A DNA stretch of 64,000 nt from Planctomycetota bacterium (GTDB lineage Bacteria; Planctomycetota; UBA8742; UBA2392). Positions 51,845 through 60,467 of this stretch are shown in pieces; positions within the stretch are counted from its first letter, which is position 1, and each line of letters opens with the position of its first letter. The stretch spans positions 62,001 through 126,000 of the forward strand of contig JAHBXZ010000009.1 in assembly GCA_019636215.1 (NCBI GenBank), given 5' to 3'. The notes under the pieces are model-generated. The model was not told the origin of the DNA and ran no database searches. It saw only the letters and a program-made list of their open reading frames with translations. Made by a program: the position numbers and the translations under genes.

Positions 51845-54346
51845 CTAGTCTTCGCGCAGCGCGGCCTGCTGGCGCTGGTTTGGCTTGCCGGCGCGGTCTT
51901 CGGGCTGGCTGGGCCAGAAAGGATCGTTGGCATCATAGGCCGGGCCGAAGTAACCCTCTTCTTCCTTGATGTCGGGGCCTGCCGAGCGGCCCACGTTTTC
52001 GGGCTTCAGCTTCACCGTGTAATCCTCAAACTTCTTGTCCAGGGCTTCCCAGTCTTTGTCGGTCTTGATGCCGAACATCTGTTTGAAGGCATCAATCGCC
52101 TTGGTGTCGGAAAAGCTGGAAAGCTGAATCTCGCCCTTGTAATCCTTGGCGACGAACTGCCACCACTTGTCGCGGTAGATGTACTTGCCGCCTTCCTGGT
52201 AGGTTTCAAAGAAATAGCTGGCCTGGCAGGAGCTGGCATAGAACATGCCCAGTCCGACCTGGGCCACCCAGTTGACGTGGGCCTGGCTCTGGAACCGCAG
52301 GCCAAGCTGCTGCCAGCGATCCACGGCCTTCTGCTGACACTGCCCGTAGTTGCGGCACTCGACCATGTCCTGGATGCGGAACAGCATCTTCTTGCCGATG
52401 CGTTCGTAGAACCCCTGCCAGTCCTTCAGGCGCAGGTGGTTCTGGGTCAGGAACTGGTACTTGGCGTCGCGGCCATCGCCGCCGCTGCGCGTGAAGCCGG
52501 AAATCGAATCCGTCAGGCCTTCCTGCACCAGGATGCTGGTGTAGCGCGGGCGGGTGCGCATTTCGGCTTCTTCAAACATCGGCCCGGCGGCGTAGTGGTC
52601 CGACAGCAGGTGGAAGGTTTCGTGGATCACCACAGAGTCGTTGAACCACTCGGTTTCGGGGCTGGGGTTGTCGGTGTCGTCAAACGTCATCACGCGCTCG
52701 TTCAGCGGTGAATAGAATGCGCGCGCGCCGGGGATGCGGCGACCGTCGTTCACGTCCTCCACGAACTGTTCAAACGTGGGGCTGTCCTTCAGCACCACGA
52801 TTTCCAGCGGCCAGCCCTCTTTTTCGGCCAGCGCGGCGTTGTAGCGAGGCTTCACGCGCTGAAGGTTGAACTTGTCCACCAGGTTGGTGCGGAAGTATTC
52901 GTGCAGGTGCTGAAGCAGCGCCGAACGCGCAGCCAGCGACTCCTTGAACTTGGGATCAAGTTCGCCGCCACCCACCGGGCGCTCCACAAACACGATGAAA
53001 GGCTTCCAGTACGTATAGGTCCAGATCTGGTCAACCTTTTCGTCGGGCCGCTGCATGGCTTCCGGCGAAAAGGCCCGCTGGTTCTTCTTGCGGTTGACCT
53101 TGCCGGCCTTGTTGGATTCCAGAAAGCGCAGGAAGGCGGCGCGGGCATTCTTGGCAAAGCCGTCTTTGCTGTGCTGGTCTTCCAGGTCCTTGCCTGCGGC
53201 CTTGACCTTGTTTTCAAGCTCGAGCAGTTTTTCGATCAATTCGGGCGCAACCAGCTCTACGTCGCGGCTGCCCTGCGGGATGCCTGCATAGGCGTCGTCG
53301 TAATCGGCAATGTGCTCGATGCCCAGCACGCGATAGTCGTCAAAGGCTGCCGGGCGCCGATACTCCTTCCAGCCCAGGCGCGTGGCGACCTGGACAAACA
53401 GCTCGTTCTTCACAAACGTGGTGACAGTCTTGCCGTCCGGGGTGGTGCGGCGCGAGGTCTTGCCTGCCTCGAGCGACTCCAGGGCCTGGCGCATCAGGTT
53501 CTTGCCGGTGGGATACCCATCGGTATCCAGCATCAGGCCAAGCCTGGCCTTTGTGGGCGCATCGGCCGAGCCTGCCTTGCCCGCGATGCCGCGTGCAAAA
53601 CCGTCGCACAGTTCCTTGAACTCGGCGCGCGACTTGTGCTCTTTGGCCTGCTTGTAAAGGCTTTCAATATCCTCGACCTTCAGCGCATCAATGTTGTTCA
53701 GGTGGGTGCGCAGGTCGGTAAGCAGTATGTCCTGCTGTGACTTTGACGTCGTGGCATTACCAGCGGGGGTGTTGCCTGTGACAGCAATCTGGTTGCCGAA
53801 GCCTTGTGTGCCGCCACCCGGACCACTGCTGGCAATAATCACCACGATAATGACGATCACAACCAGGGCGCCGCCGCCGATGCCGGCATACATGGGCATG
53901 GGTGACTTCTTGCGCGGTGCGCCGCCGTGTGCCTGGCGGCCTTGATGGGCCGGGGCATGGGGCGCTGGCGCGGGCCGCCCGGCCGGGCCCGTGGTCGGGC
54001 CGCGGCGCGGCGCCGGCACGCGCGTGCCGGCCGACGTCTCCTGGGGCACCTGCTGGCCGTACAGCGTTTCGTCCTTGCGCATCACCGATGCGCCGCCCTT
54101 CATGTCTACTTCGGGTGCTTCTTCCATGGCCGGGCCGTCGGCGCGGGCCGCGGTCATGGCGTCAATGTCGCTGCGGCGGATGGTGCGCGTGCCCCCGATG
54201 AACGTGGGGTTGGCGACTTGCGGGGTAGGCACCGTTACCGGGGCCCCGCACTTCTTGCAGGTGGTCTTCTTGCCTGCGTGGTGCGGGCCTACGCTGTACT
54301 TCGTTCCGCAGGCCGGACACGGAAAAACAATAGTGTCTTCTGACAT
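51845..54346 (-). CDS. Zinc-ribbon membrane protein with HExxH peptidase domain
   Basis: 833 residues from the ATG at 54346, which has GGGAGCCGACG upstream. Residues 8-40 form a zinc ribbon (CPACG, CKKCG). A Pro/Ala-rich linker and one membrane helix (about 198-220) follow, then a soluble domain with HETFH (His575, Glu576, His579), followed by QEGLTDSISGF, in the DUF1570 style. An alternative start at 54529 would add 61 residues in frame. It follows an ECF sigma gene, so a signal-linked role is plausible. Cleavage activity is inferred from the motif only. Confidence 0.75.
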   Translation of the reverse strand: MSEDTIVFPCPACGTKYSVGPHHAGKKTTCKKCGAPVTVPTPQVANPTFIGGTRTIRRSDIDAMTAARADGPAMEEAPEVDMKGGASVMRKDETLYGQQVPQETSAGTRVPAPRRGPTTGPAGRPAPAPHAPAHQGRQAHGGAPRKKSPMPMYAGIGGGALVVIVIIVVIIASSGPGGGTQGFGNQIAVTGNTPAGNATTSKSQQDILLTDLRTHLNNIDALKVEDIESLYKQAKEHKSRAEFKELCDGFARGIAGKAGSADAPTKARLGLMLDTDGYPTGKNLMRQALESLEAGKTSRRTTPDGKTVTTFVKNELFVQVATRLGWKEYRRPAAFDDYRVLGIEHIADYDDAYAGIPQGSRDVELVAPELIEKLLELENKVKAAGKDLEDQHSKDGFAKNARAAFLRFLESNKAGKVNRKKNQRAFSPEAMQRPDEKVDQIWTYTYWKPFIVFVERPVGGGELDPKFKESLAARSALLQHLHEYFRTNLVDKFNLQRVKPRYNAALAEKEGWPLEIVVLKDSPTFEQFVEDVNDGRRIPGARAFYSPLNERVMTFDDTDNPSPETEWFNDSVVIHETFHLLSDHYAAGPMFEEAEMRTRPRYTSILVQEGLTDSISGFTRSGGDGRDAKYQFLTQNHLRLKDWQGFYERIGKKMLFRIQDMVECRNYGQCQQKAVDRWQQLGLRFQSQAHVNWVAQVGLGMFYASSCQASYFFETYQEGGKYIYRDKWWQFVAKDYKGEIQLSSFSDTKAIDAFKQMFGIKTDKDWEALDKKFEDYTVKLKPENVGRSAGPDIKEEEGYFGPAYDANDPFWPSQPEDRAGKPNQRQQAALRED

Positions 54347-54529
54347 CGTCGGCTCCCTGCCCTGATCCGGCTTTCCGGACCGGCTAGTGTACGAATTTTC
54401 CTTATTTGGCGAAAGTCGCGGTGACGCACCGCCGGCCTTGCCCTTTGCCGCTTCCAGAACCCGCCGGTCGAGCTCCGGTGGCGGGGTCGGGCCGCGGAAT
54501 CTGCCCCCCAGGTGGTCGCTGTCACTCAT
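54346..54529 (-). other. In-frame upstream extension overlapping the sigma factor stop
   Basis: The same frame as the peptidase gene stays open back to an ATG at 54529 that overlaps the sigma-factor TGA and has a strong GGGGAGGCGCC site. It encodes GPTPPPELDRRVLEAAKGKA, which resembles an anti-sigma N-terminus. Part of this stretch (NKENSYTSRSGKP) is AT-rich and looks like a promoter. It may be a remnant or a true longer start. Confidence 0.45.
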
Positions 54530-55059
54530 GGCGCCTCCCCCGGCAACGCGTGGCGCAGCTTGTCCAGCGCCAGCCGGTGCCGCGATTCCACGGTCTTCAG
54601 GTTGTGCCCGGTAACCTCGGCTATCTCGGGAAAGGTCATGTCTTCGTATATCCTCAAGAGCACCACTTCACGCTGATCGTCCGGCAGTGCCCGCAGGGCC
54701 TGGTTCAGGGCCTCGGCATCCACTTGCGGCCTGGCCGCCCGCACCAGCGGCACGGACTGTGTGGCGCGGCGGTCGCGGCCCCGGGCGCGCTGAAGCTCAA
54801 TCACCCGGTTGCGCGCCGCCCGGTAAAGGTACGCGCGCGGGTTCTGGGCTGCCGCAAACCGGCCCGTCTGCTCTACCACGGCAAGCCAGGTGTCCTGGGC
54901 GGCGTCGGCTGCCAGAGAACCGTCGCCGCACAGACCAACCAGAAAGCCATACACCCCGCGGCGGTGTCTGTCATACAGGGCTTCGAACGCCGCCAGGTCT
55001 CCGCCTTCATAGGCGGACAGCAACTCGGCGTCGGAACTCCGGGTGGTGTGGGTTGGCAC
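54526..55059 (-). CDS. ECF-type RNA polymerase sigma factor
   Basis: 177 residues with sigma2 (about 10-85: DLAAFEALYDRHRRGVYGFL, AADAAQDTWLAVVEQ) and sigma4 (about 120-172: ALPDDQREVVLLRIYEDMTF, EIAEVTGHNLKTVESRHRLA). The region between lacks sigma3, as in ECF factors. Its stop overlaps an ATG that opens the frame of the zinc-ribbon peptidase, so the two genes are likely coupled. Confidence 0.9.
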   Translation of the reverse strand: MPTHTTRSSDAELLSAYEGGDLAAFEALYDRHRRGVYGFLVGLCGDGSLAADAAQDTWLAVVEQTGRFAAAQNPRAYLYRAARNRVIELQRARGRDRRATQSVPLVRAARPQVDAEALNQALRALPDDQREVVLLRIYEDMTFPEIAEVTGHNLKTVESRHRLALDKLRHALPGEAP

Positions 55060-55157
55060 TGCAACATGAGACGCCGGGAAGCCCGAAAAACCTCAATAGA
55101 AAATGAAAATTCCAGCGCAGTCCGGCAGAAGGGTCCGAGGTTGCCTATACTCCTGCC

Positions 55158-56426
55158 GTGCGCACGATTGCTCTCTCACTGGTGCTGCTGGCCCTTGCCG
55201 CCTCGACACTTCGGGCCCCTGCCCGCGCCCAGGCCGCCGACGGCCTGCGATTTTATGATTCCGCCCACTACCGGCTGGGAACCGACGCCCCCGAAGATAC
55301 CGCCCGCGAATACACCAGGGTGCTGGAAGCCGCCTGGCCGCAGATGGAGGCCTTCTTTGGCAAGGCGCCCAAACTGGCCAAGGACGAGCGCCTGCACATC
55401 TACTTTTCGCAGACACAGGATGGCTGGCACGATCGGTTGAAGGCCGACAAAGTCGAGATCCCCGTGGGTGCCGGCGGCTACTACTGGCCCGGCAACAAGC
55501 GCGTCTACCTGTGGAAGCAGCCGACCATCTACAACACGCGCCAGCTGCTGCTGCACGAGGCCATGCACCAGTTTCATTACCTTGCCTGCTGCAACAACGT
55601 AAACCCCAAGGATGTGTGGTACATCGAGGGTGTCGTTGAGCACCTGTCGCGCCACCACTGGGATGGTGAAAAGCTGACCCTTGGCGTGGTGCCGCTGTGT
55701 TCGCTGGAGAACTATCCGCGCCTGGCGCTGGAACTGTTTGAGCGCCCGGATTTTGACCTGGCCGCGATGATCGATGACAAGCGCGCCAGTACCCGGCCTG
55801 AACAATGGGCGCTGGTGCGATACCTGCTGCTTGGTGACGACGGCAAGCACAAGCCCCGGTGGGACACTCTTCGCCCGAAGCTTGACGGCGGCCAGAACGG
55901 CAAACAGGTGTTCCGGCAGACCATCGGCGAGCCCAGGACACTGCAGCCGAAAATCCTTGCCTGGCTGAAGGGCCAGCAGGAGCCGCTGGTGCCTGTATGG
56001 AACGAATGGTGGGGCCTTGGGCCGGACTCTGCCTGCGGCACGGCCACGGTCACCAGCGGGCTGCGCACACGCGAGGCCGCCACCGAGTTCAGCGCCACGC
56101 TTCACGCGCCGGCGGAGGGCGCCTTCAAGGGCGGGCTGCTGATCGGCTTTGAGGACACCAGCACCTACTGCGTGGCTCTGTTCGACAACCATGGCGCGTT
56201 CAGCGTCAACCTGCGCAAGGAGAATGCCTGGCATGTGCTCAAGCGCGGGCAGGCGGCCCCCGCCAGGGTGCAGGGGCAGCTTCAACTGAAGGCCCAGCGC
56301 ACACCGGGTGGCATTCGCCTGACCCAAGACGACGTGGAAGTCGGCGTGTTTGATCTGCCGGGCGAAAAGCTGGGCCTGTGCCTGGAAAACTGCACGCTCA
56401 GGTTCACCGGCCTGGCCTGGAAGTAG
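55158..56426 (+). CDS. Secreted HExxH peptidase-like protein
   Basis: 422 residues. GTG start with TATACT 6 nt upstream and no ribosome site. Signal peptide (MRTIALSLVLLALAASTLRA). The domain at about 30-260 carries LLLHEAMHQFHY (His133, Glu134, His137) and the later YIEGVVEHLS, in the DUF1570 style. The C-terminal 150 residues are beta-rich, possibly a lectin-like or concanavalin-like domain (GAFKGGLLIGFEDTSTYCVA). Catalysis is inferred. Confidence 0.75.
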   Translation: MRTIALSLVLLALAASTLRAPARAQAADGLRFYDSAHYRLGTDAPEDTAREYTRVLEAAWPQMEAFFGKAPKLAKDERLHIYFSQTQDGWHDRLKADKVEIPVGAGGYYWPGNKRVYLWKQPTIYNTRQLLLHEAMHQFHYLACCNNVNPKDVWYIEGVVEHLSRHHWDGEKLTLGVVPLCSLENYPRLALELFERPDFDLAAMIDDKRASTRPEQWALVRYLLLGDDGKHKPRWDTLRPKLDGGQNGKQVFRQTIGEPRTLQPKILAWLKGQQEPLVPVWNEWWGLGPDSACGTATVTSGLRTREAATEFSATLHAPAEGAFKGGLLIGFEDTSTYCVALFDNHGAFSVNLRKENAWHVLKRGQAAPARVQGQLQLKAQRTPGGIRLTQDDVEVGVFDLPGEKLGLCLENCTLRFTGLAWK

Positions 56427-56437
56427 TTCCGCCTGCG

Positions 56438-56500
56438 TTGACAGTTGGCCGTTCACGGCCGACAGTAGCGGCCGGGTAGCCTTGACCGTCAACCCTCGAC
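56438..56500. repeat. Degenerate heptamer repeat, inverted pair
   Basis: GTTGACAGTTGGCCGTTCAC at the left, and TTGACCGTCAACCCTCGACG at the right, follow 7-nt spacing, in the gap before the GT fusion. Confidence 0.6.
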
Positions 56501-56511
56501 GCCCCTTGCCG

Positions 56512-58383
56512 ATGAAGCTGATTGTCGAAATCTCGCAGGGCCTTGGAAACTGCGTGCAGGGCACGCCGTTGTGCCAGGCACTCTGGCTGATGGGCCACGA
56601 AGTTGACCTCTACATCAACTCGCCGATTGCCGACAAGCTCAAGCCCCTGTGGCAGGGCTGGCAGGTGCTGAACCGCGTGTTCACGCACCACGACCAGTTC
56701 CGCGCCCGCGACTACGATTTCGGCGTTTCGGCCTATGGCCGCCGCCAGCTGGTGCGCATGTTTGCGCCCGGGCTGTGCCTGAAGGCCGAAAAACGCCACG
56801 TCAAGCGGCAAAGCGAAACCGAGGCCAACGTCGAACTTGCCCGCTGGCTGGGGTATGCGGGGCCCACCCCGGCCGCGCACATTGAATCCGTGACCGGCGA
56901 CTATGGTTGCCACGGCAAGACCGTGATCGTGCATGCCGGCTGCGACCCGGCCAACAGGGCCAAGCGCTGGCCGTTCTGGCCCGAGATCTGCCGCCGCCTG
57001 CGCGAGGCCGGGCGGCACATTGTGGTTGTGGGCACGGCTGCCGACCGCAGTGCCGACGGCTGGGAAGACCAGCATGACGCGCGCTTTGGCATGACTCTGC
57101 CTGAGCTGGCAGCAGCGCTGAAGCACGCCGGGGCGTACCTGGGCAATGACTCCGGCGTGGGGCACCTGGCCTGCGCCGCGGGCCTGCCCGGGTTGATGCT
57201 GTTTGGCCCCAGCAACCCGGTGAAGAACGCGCCGAACTCCAGGGTGATGAAGACGCTGATCGCGCCGGCCGAAGATGGCGAACACCGCGACCCCGGCGCC
57301 GCGCGGCCCGTGGACATCAGCCGCCTGGGCGTGGATGACGTGTGGTCGAAAGTGCTGCGCCTGCTGGATAGCCCGGCCCGCGACCCGGCCCGCGACCTGC
57401 CGCCACGGCTGATTGATGGGCCTGACCTGCGCTGGCAGCATTACGTCGCCAGTACGTTCGCCCAGCCCGAGCCCGCCGGAGTAACCGTGCGTGCGAACCT
57501 GCCCCATGACCTGCGGCCGAAGGTCAGCGTGGTGATCCCGGCCTGGAACCGCGCCGAAAACGCCTTGCGGGCCATGCACTCGGCGCTGGCACAGACGGAG
57601 CCGTCACTGGAAGTGCTGGTCATCGACGACGGCAGCACCGACGACACAGCACAGGCATTTGCCGAACTGCCGCCGCGGGTGACGTACATCCGCAAGCCCA
57701 ATGGCGGTGCCAGCTCGGCGCGCAACGCGGGTCTGCGCCGCGCGCGGGGGCAATGGGTTGCGCTGCTGGATTCTGACGACGAATGGGCGCCCGCCAAGAT
57801 CGCCAGGCAGCTTGCCGCCATGGGCAGCGACTATGTGGCCTCGGCCTGCCGCCATGTTCACATCAATGCCGACGGCAGCCGCCAGGACAAACCCGAGCAC
57901 CTGCCCGGCCGGAACAACCACCTGTTTGCCGACCTTTACGGCAACCTTTCACTGAAAACTTCCACGCTGGTGTTCCGGCGCCACCTGCTGGAGAAAGTGG
58001 GGCTGTTCCATGAACGGTTCCCGATCAGCAACGACTGGGATTTCTTTCTGCGCCTGGCCCGGGCCGTGAACAACAGCGGCATGGTGATTCTGCCCGACGC
58101 GCTGGTCACCGTGCACCGCAGCGACAACAGCATCAGCAAAACCGGGCGGGCCAACGCGCTGGAAGAAGCGTACTCGCGCATCTGCATGATGAACGCGCTG
58201 CTGCACAACGCCGACGCGGAAACCACCCGGCGCCATGTGCGCCGTGCCGGCCGCAAGCACCTGGAGCTTTCCCGGGCCCTGGCCCGCCAGGGCGAAAAGG
58301 AACAGGCCGCCGAGCACGCCAAAGAGGCGATTCGCGCCGGCCTGCACGCCGCCGGCATCTGGCGCTGGCTGAAAGCGCTGTAG
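56512..58383 (+). CDS. Fused glycosyltransferase: GT9 heptosyltransferase-like and GT2
   Basis: 623 residues. Residues 1-290 follow the GT9 family (ADP-heptose transfer to LPS core): LIVEISQGLGNCVQGTPL, VIVHAGCDPANRAKRWPFWP, LGNDSGVGHLACAAG and MLFGPSNPVKN. Residues 340-615 form a GT2 domain: KVSVVIPAWNRAENALRAMH, VLVIDDGSTDDTAQAF, WVALLDSDDEWAP and SNDWDFFLR. The two domains would make a bifunctional enzyme of surface-sugar assembly. Acceptors are unknown. The ATG at 56512 has weak ribosome-site support; longer frames are non-coding. Confidence 0.85.
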   Translation: MKLIVEISQGLGNCVQGTPLCQALWLMGHEVDLYINSPIADKLKPLWQGWQVLNRVFTHHDQFRARDYDFGVSAYGRRQLVRMFAPGLCLKAEKRHVKRQSETEANVELARWLGYAGPTPAAHIESVTGDYGCHGKTVIVHAGCDPANRAKRWPFWPEICRRLREAGRHIVVVGTAADRSADGWEDQHDARFGMTLPELAAALKHAGAYLGNDSGVGHLACAAGLPGLMLFGPSNPVKNAPNSRVMKTLIAPAEDGEHRDPGAARPVDISRLGVDDVWSKVLRLLDSPARDPARDLPPRLIDGPDLRWQHYVASTFAQPEPAGVTVRANLPHDLRPKVSVVIPAWNRAENALRAMHSALAQTEPSLEVLVIDDGSTDDTAQAFAELPPRVTYIRKPNGGASSARNAGLRRARGQWVALLDSDDEWAPAKIARQLAAMGSDYVASACRHVHINADGSRQDKPEHLPGRNNHLFADLYGNLSLKTSTLVFRRHLLEKVGLFHERFPISNDWDFFLRLARAVNNSGMVILPDALVTVHRSDNSISKTGRANALEEAYSRICMMNALLHNADAETTRRHVRRAGRKHLELSRALARQGEKEQAAEHAKEAIRAGLHAAGIWRWLKAL

Positions 58384-58403
58384 TCCCCGTGCCGGGCGGG
58401 ACG

Positions 58404-58435
58404 ATGCCCGGGTGAACACCCGTAACAGCGGGCAT
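58404..58435. terminator. Candidate branched hairpin after the GT fusion
   Basis: ATGCCCG and CGGGCAT form an outer 7-bp stem around an inner GGTG/CACC hairpin. No T run follows, so a terminator role is uncertain. Confidence 0.4.
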
Positions 58436-58499
58436 GGTCAATGCAAGTAGTCGACCGTCCTGAACCGCGGCAGAGAGCCGTCGATGCCGTCGCCAATGG

Positions 58500-58604
58500 C
58501 TATGCATGCCGTTCCAGGCCGTAATCGCGGGGCATGGGGGGCACTGGCTCGTCGGCCCAGGCGCTTACGGGTATGAAGACGCTGCGCCGGACGTCGGCGT
58601 TCAT
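58500..58604 (-). pseudogene. Duplicated fragment of the 59265-60458 gene
   Basis: A 34-codon frame (start 58604, stop 58500) matches part of the N-terminus of the gene at 59265-60458: residues RRSVFIPVSAWADEP here, RRSIFIPENAWADEP there. At the DNA level 58514-58590 and 60281-60357 differ at about 6 of 77 positions by eye. The remainder of the gene is missing. It lies just after the PDZ gene and is probably non-functional, but a small protein cannot be excluded. Confidence 0.65.
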
Positions 58605-58628
58605 GTCATCGCGAAGATCGCGTCGCAC

Positions 58629-59249
58629 CTATGGCTCCAAGGACAGCATGCGCGGCCACACCCTGAGGAACTCTTCTTTGCCGTTCCTGACTACTGTCAC
58701 CGAGACCACTTCTCCCCATTTCGAGCGGGTACTCACAAGATAGGCCACTGCCCTTTCGGCGTTGTCTGACTGGAAGTTGCCACCGTCTATGCTCGTGATG
58801 ACATCGCCGGGCAAGAATCCAAACCCCGGATCCCGATAGGTCTCCTTGAGGCGCACTCCCCGCTTTCCGCCGGGAAGCTGGAACGCTTCAACAAACTCCG
58901 GCGAGAAGTGCTTCTGCAGAAGCAGGTAATGCATGCGTGACTGCCAGGCGATGTCATCCTGGACTGCAAGCCAATACCGGCCCTTACCCTCCAGGTAGGG
59001 CCGCATCACAAACGACTCGCCGGTCTGACTGTTATAGCGCACAAAGCCCCCTTCGCCCGCCGTTACTCGCCAGGGACCTTCCACTCCTGTCGATTGCGCT
59101 GGCTTTGGCTCCGGGTTCGGTTCGGGCTGGGGTTGCTGCTGGGCCGAACTGACGGGAATTGGCGGCAATAGGCCGAAGAACAGGATGATCATTGTGGCTG
59201 CGGCCGCTGCCAGTACCGCCGAAAGAATGGCAATCAGTGCGCGCGACAT
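58629..59249 (-). CDS. Membrane-anchored PDZ-domain protein
   Basis: 206 residues. An N-terminal membrane helix (about 5-28: AILSAVLAAAAATMIILFFG) is followed by a Pro/Gln/Glu linker and a domain with a PDZ-like stretch (about 125-200: FLPGDVITSIDGGNFQSDNA, VVSVTVVRNGKEEFLRV), as in GspC-type proteins. The N-terminal part (about 60-125) matches nothing I recognise. It is 15 nt from the next gene upstream (59265-60458). Confidence 0.7.
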   Translation of the reverse strand: MSRALIAILSAVLAAAAATMIILFFGLLPPIPVSSAQQQPQPEPNPEPKPAQSTGVEGPWRVTAGEGGFVRYNSQTGESFVMRPYLEGKGRYWLAVQDDIAWQSRMHYLLLQKHFSPEFVEAFQLPGGKRGVRLKETYRDPGFGFLPGDVITSIDGGNFQSDNAERAVAYLVSTRSKWGEVVSVTVVRNGKEEFLRVWPRMLSLEP

Positions 59250-59264
59250 AGTGTGGTCACTCCG

Positions 59265-60458
59265 TTAAGGGGCGGCGCACCAGAAGTCAGCCAGTGCTTC
59301 CAGCGTGAAGTGCCGAACCAGCCAGACCTTGTAGTACAGCCGCTGTTTCAGGGGGTCGTTTGAAAGTTCGACTGTGCCGCGAACCGTGAGTTGCAGCCGC
59401 ATGTAAACCATGTCGGTTGTGAGTTCGCACGGCGGGTCGCAGGTCCAGCGCAGCGTGTCCTTCATGTAGCGCAGCAGCATGGTGGCAGCCGTGCCATCGG
59501 ACTCAGCGCGTTCCACTTCCTGTGGCACCTTTACTGCCGCTACTGCCGCCTTGGCGGCGTCTATCGCAGCCTGGTTGCGCTCTTTGGAATCGTCTTCCCA
59601 GAACTCCCCGGCCAGGCTGCTCTCCCACCAGTAAATCCCGGTGAAGTACCGCATCTTGGAGTTCGGGCAGGGCAACCGTTTTGGCTCTATGGGCGGTTTG
59701 ACGTACTTGCCACGCACAAAGTCTTCCAATACTTCGGCCACTTTTGGCGCAGGGTCCGGGTTGACTTCAGGCCCGTCGCTTTTCGGTGCCTTGTATCGAC
59801 GCTTGCTGTCCGCAGCCTTCTCGGTGCCCGCCGTCGGATTTTCCCACTTGGTGTCCGGGGCCTTGCCGGGTACCGGCTTGTAGACTTCTTCCGGGATCGC
59901 ATGGGGGCCCCCCTTGCCCTCTTTCTCGGACTCTTCTTGAGCGGCAAGGATAGGAGTGCCAGCGACCAACCCCGCTTGGGCCAAAGTTGGGGTGCCGGGG
60001 CCGGCCATGGTGCTTTCGCCCAGAAACGTGGAACGCTGCATCGGCACAAAGCCGGGCAGGTAGCTCACATTCGGGTTGGTTGACCTTGCTTGCCCCATGA
60101 AATCCGATGGGTCGGGCGGCGCGAACAGCCGCTCGGCGCGGGCCGGGCCCGGTCGCGGAAAACCATTCGCCGCCATTCCCGCGTCCGATTCCCGGTAAGG
60201 CCGCGCGCTCACGTCCTGCATGGCGGTTTCAAGGTTGCCCGGCGCAATCCGTGCCATGCCGCCCCCGCCCATGGGTTGTTCCAGGCCGTAATCGCGGGGC
60301 ATGGGGGGCACTGGTTCGTCGGCCCAGGCGTTTTCGGGGATAAAGATGCTGCGCCGGCCGCTGGCATCCGGCGGCAGGTAGTGCAGGTTGTCGCAGGCGC
60401 AGGGTTCACGCCCCGCGCCAGCCGCAAGGCCGCTGCTTTCCTCACTGGGCTGGTTCAT
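59265..60458 (-). CDS. Uncharacterised protein, neighbour of the capsid-like gene
   Basis: 397 residues, no signal peptide, not recognised. The first 210 residues are Pro/Ala/Gly-rich and probably disordered, with a cysteine pair near residue 20 (CACDN). The C-terminal 150 residues look folded: CPNSKMRYFTGIYWWESSL, LRYMKDTLRWTCDPPCELTT, DMVYMRLQLTVRGTVEL. It begins 10 nt after the capsid-like gene, so they are likely co-transcribed. A fragment of its N-terminus is duplicated at 58500. Confidence 0.65.
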   Translation of the reverse strand: MNQPSEESSGLAAGAGREPCACDNLHYLPPDASGRRSIFIPENAWADEPVPPMPRDYGLEQPMGGGGMARIAPGNLETAMQDVSARPYRESDAGMAANGFPRPGPARAERLFAPPDPSDFMGQARSTNPNVSYLPGFVPMQRSTFLGESTMAGPGTPTLAQAGLVAGTPILAAQEESEKEGKGGPHAIPEEVYKPVPGKAPDTKWENPTAGTEKAADSKRRYKAPKSDGPEVNPDPAPKVAEVLEDFVRGKYVKPPIEPKRLPCPNSKMRYFTGIYWWESSLAGEFWEDDSKERNQAAIDAAKAAVAAVKVPQEVERAESDGTAATMLLRYMKDTLRWTCDPPCELTTDMVYMRLQLTVRGTVELSNDPLKQRLYYKVWLVRHFTLEALADFWCAAP

Positions 60459-60467
60459 GGCCGCCTC

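Noticed and set aside
58506-58769. An 87-codon plus-strand frame
   Set aside because: It reads antisense through the duplicated fragment of the 59265-60458 gene and into the PDZ gene. The same antisense phrase appears at 60282.
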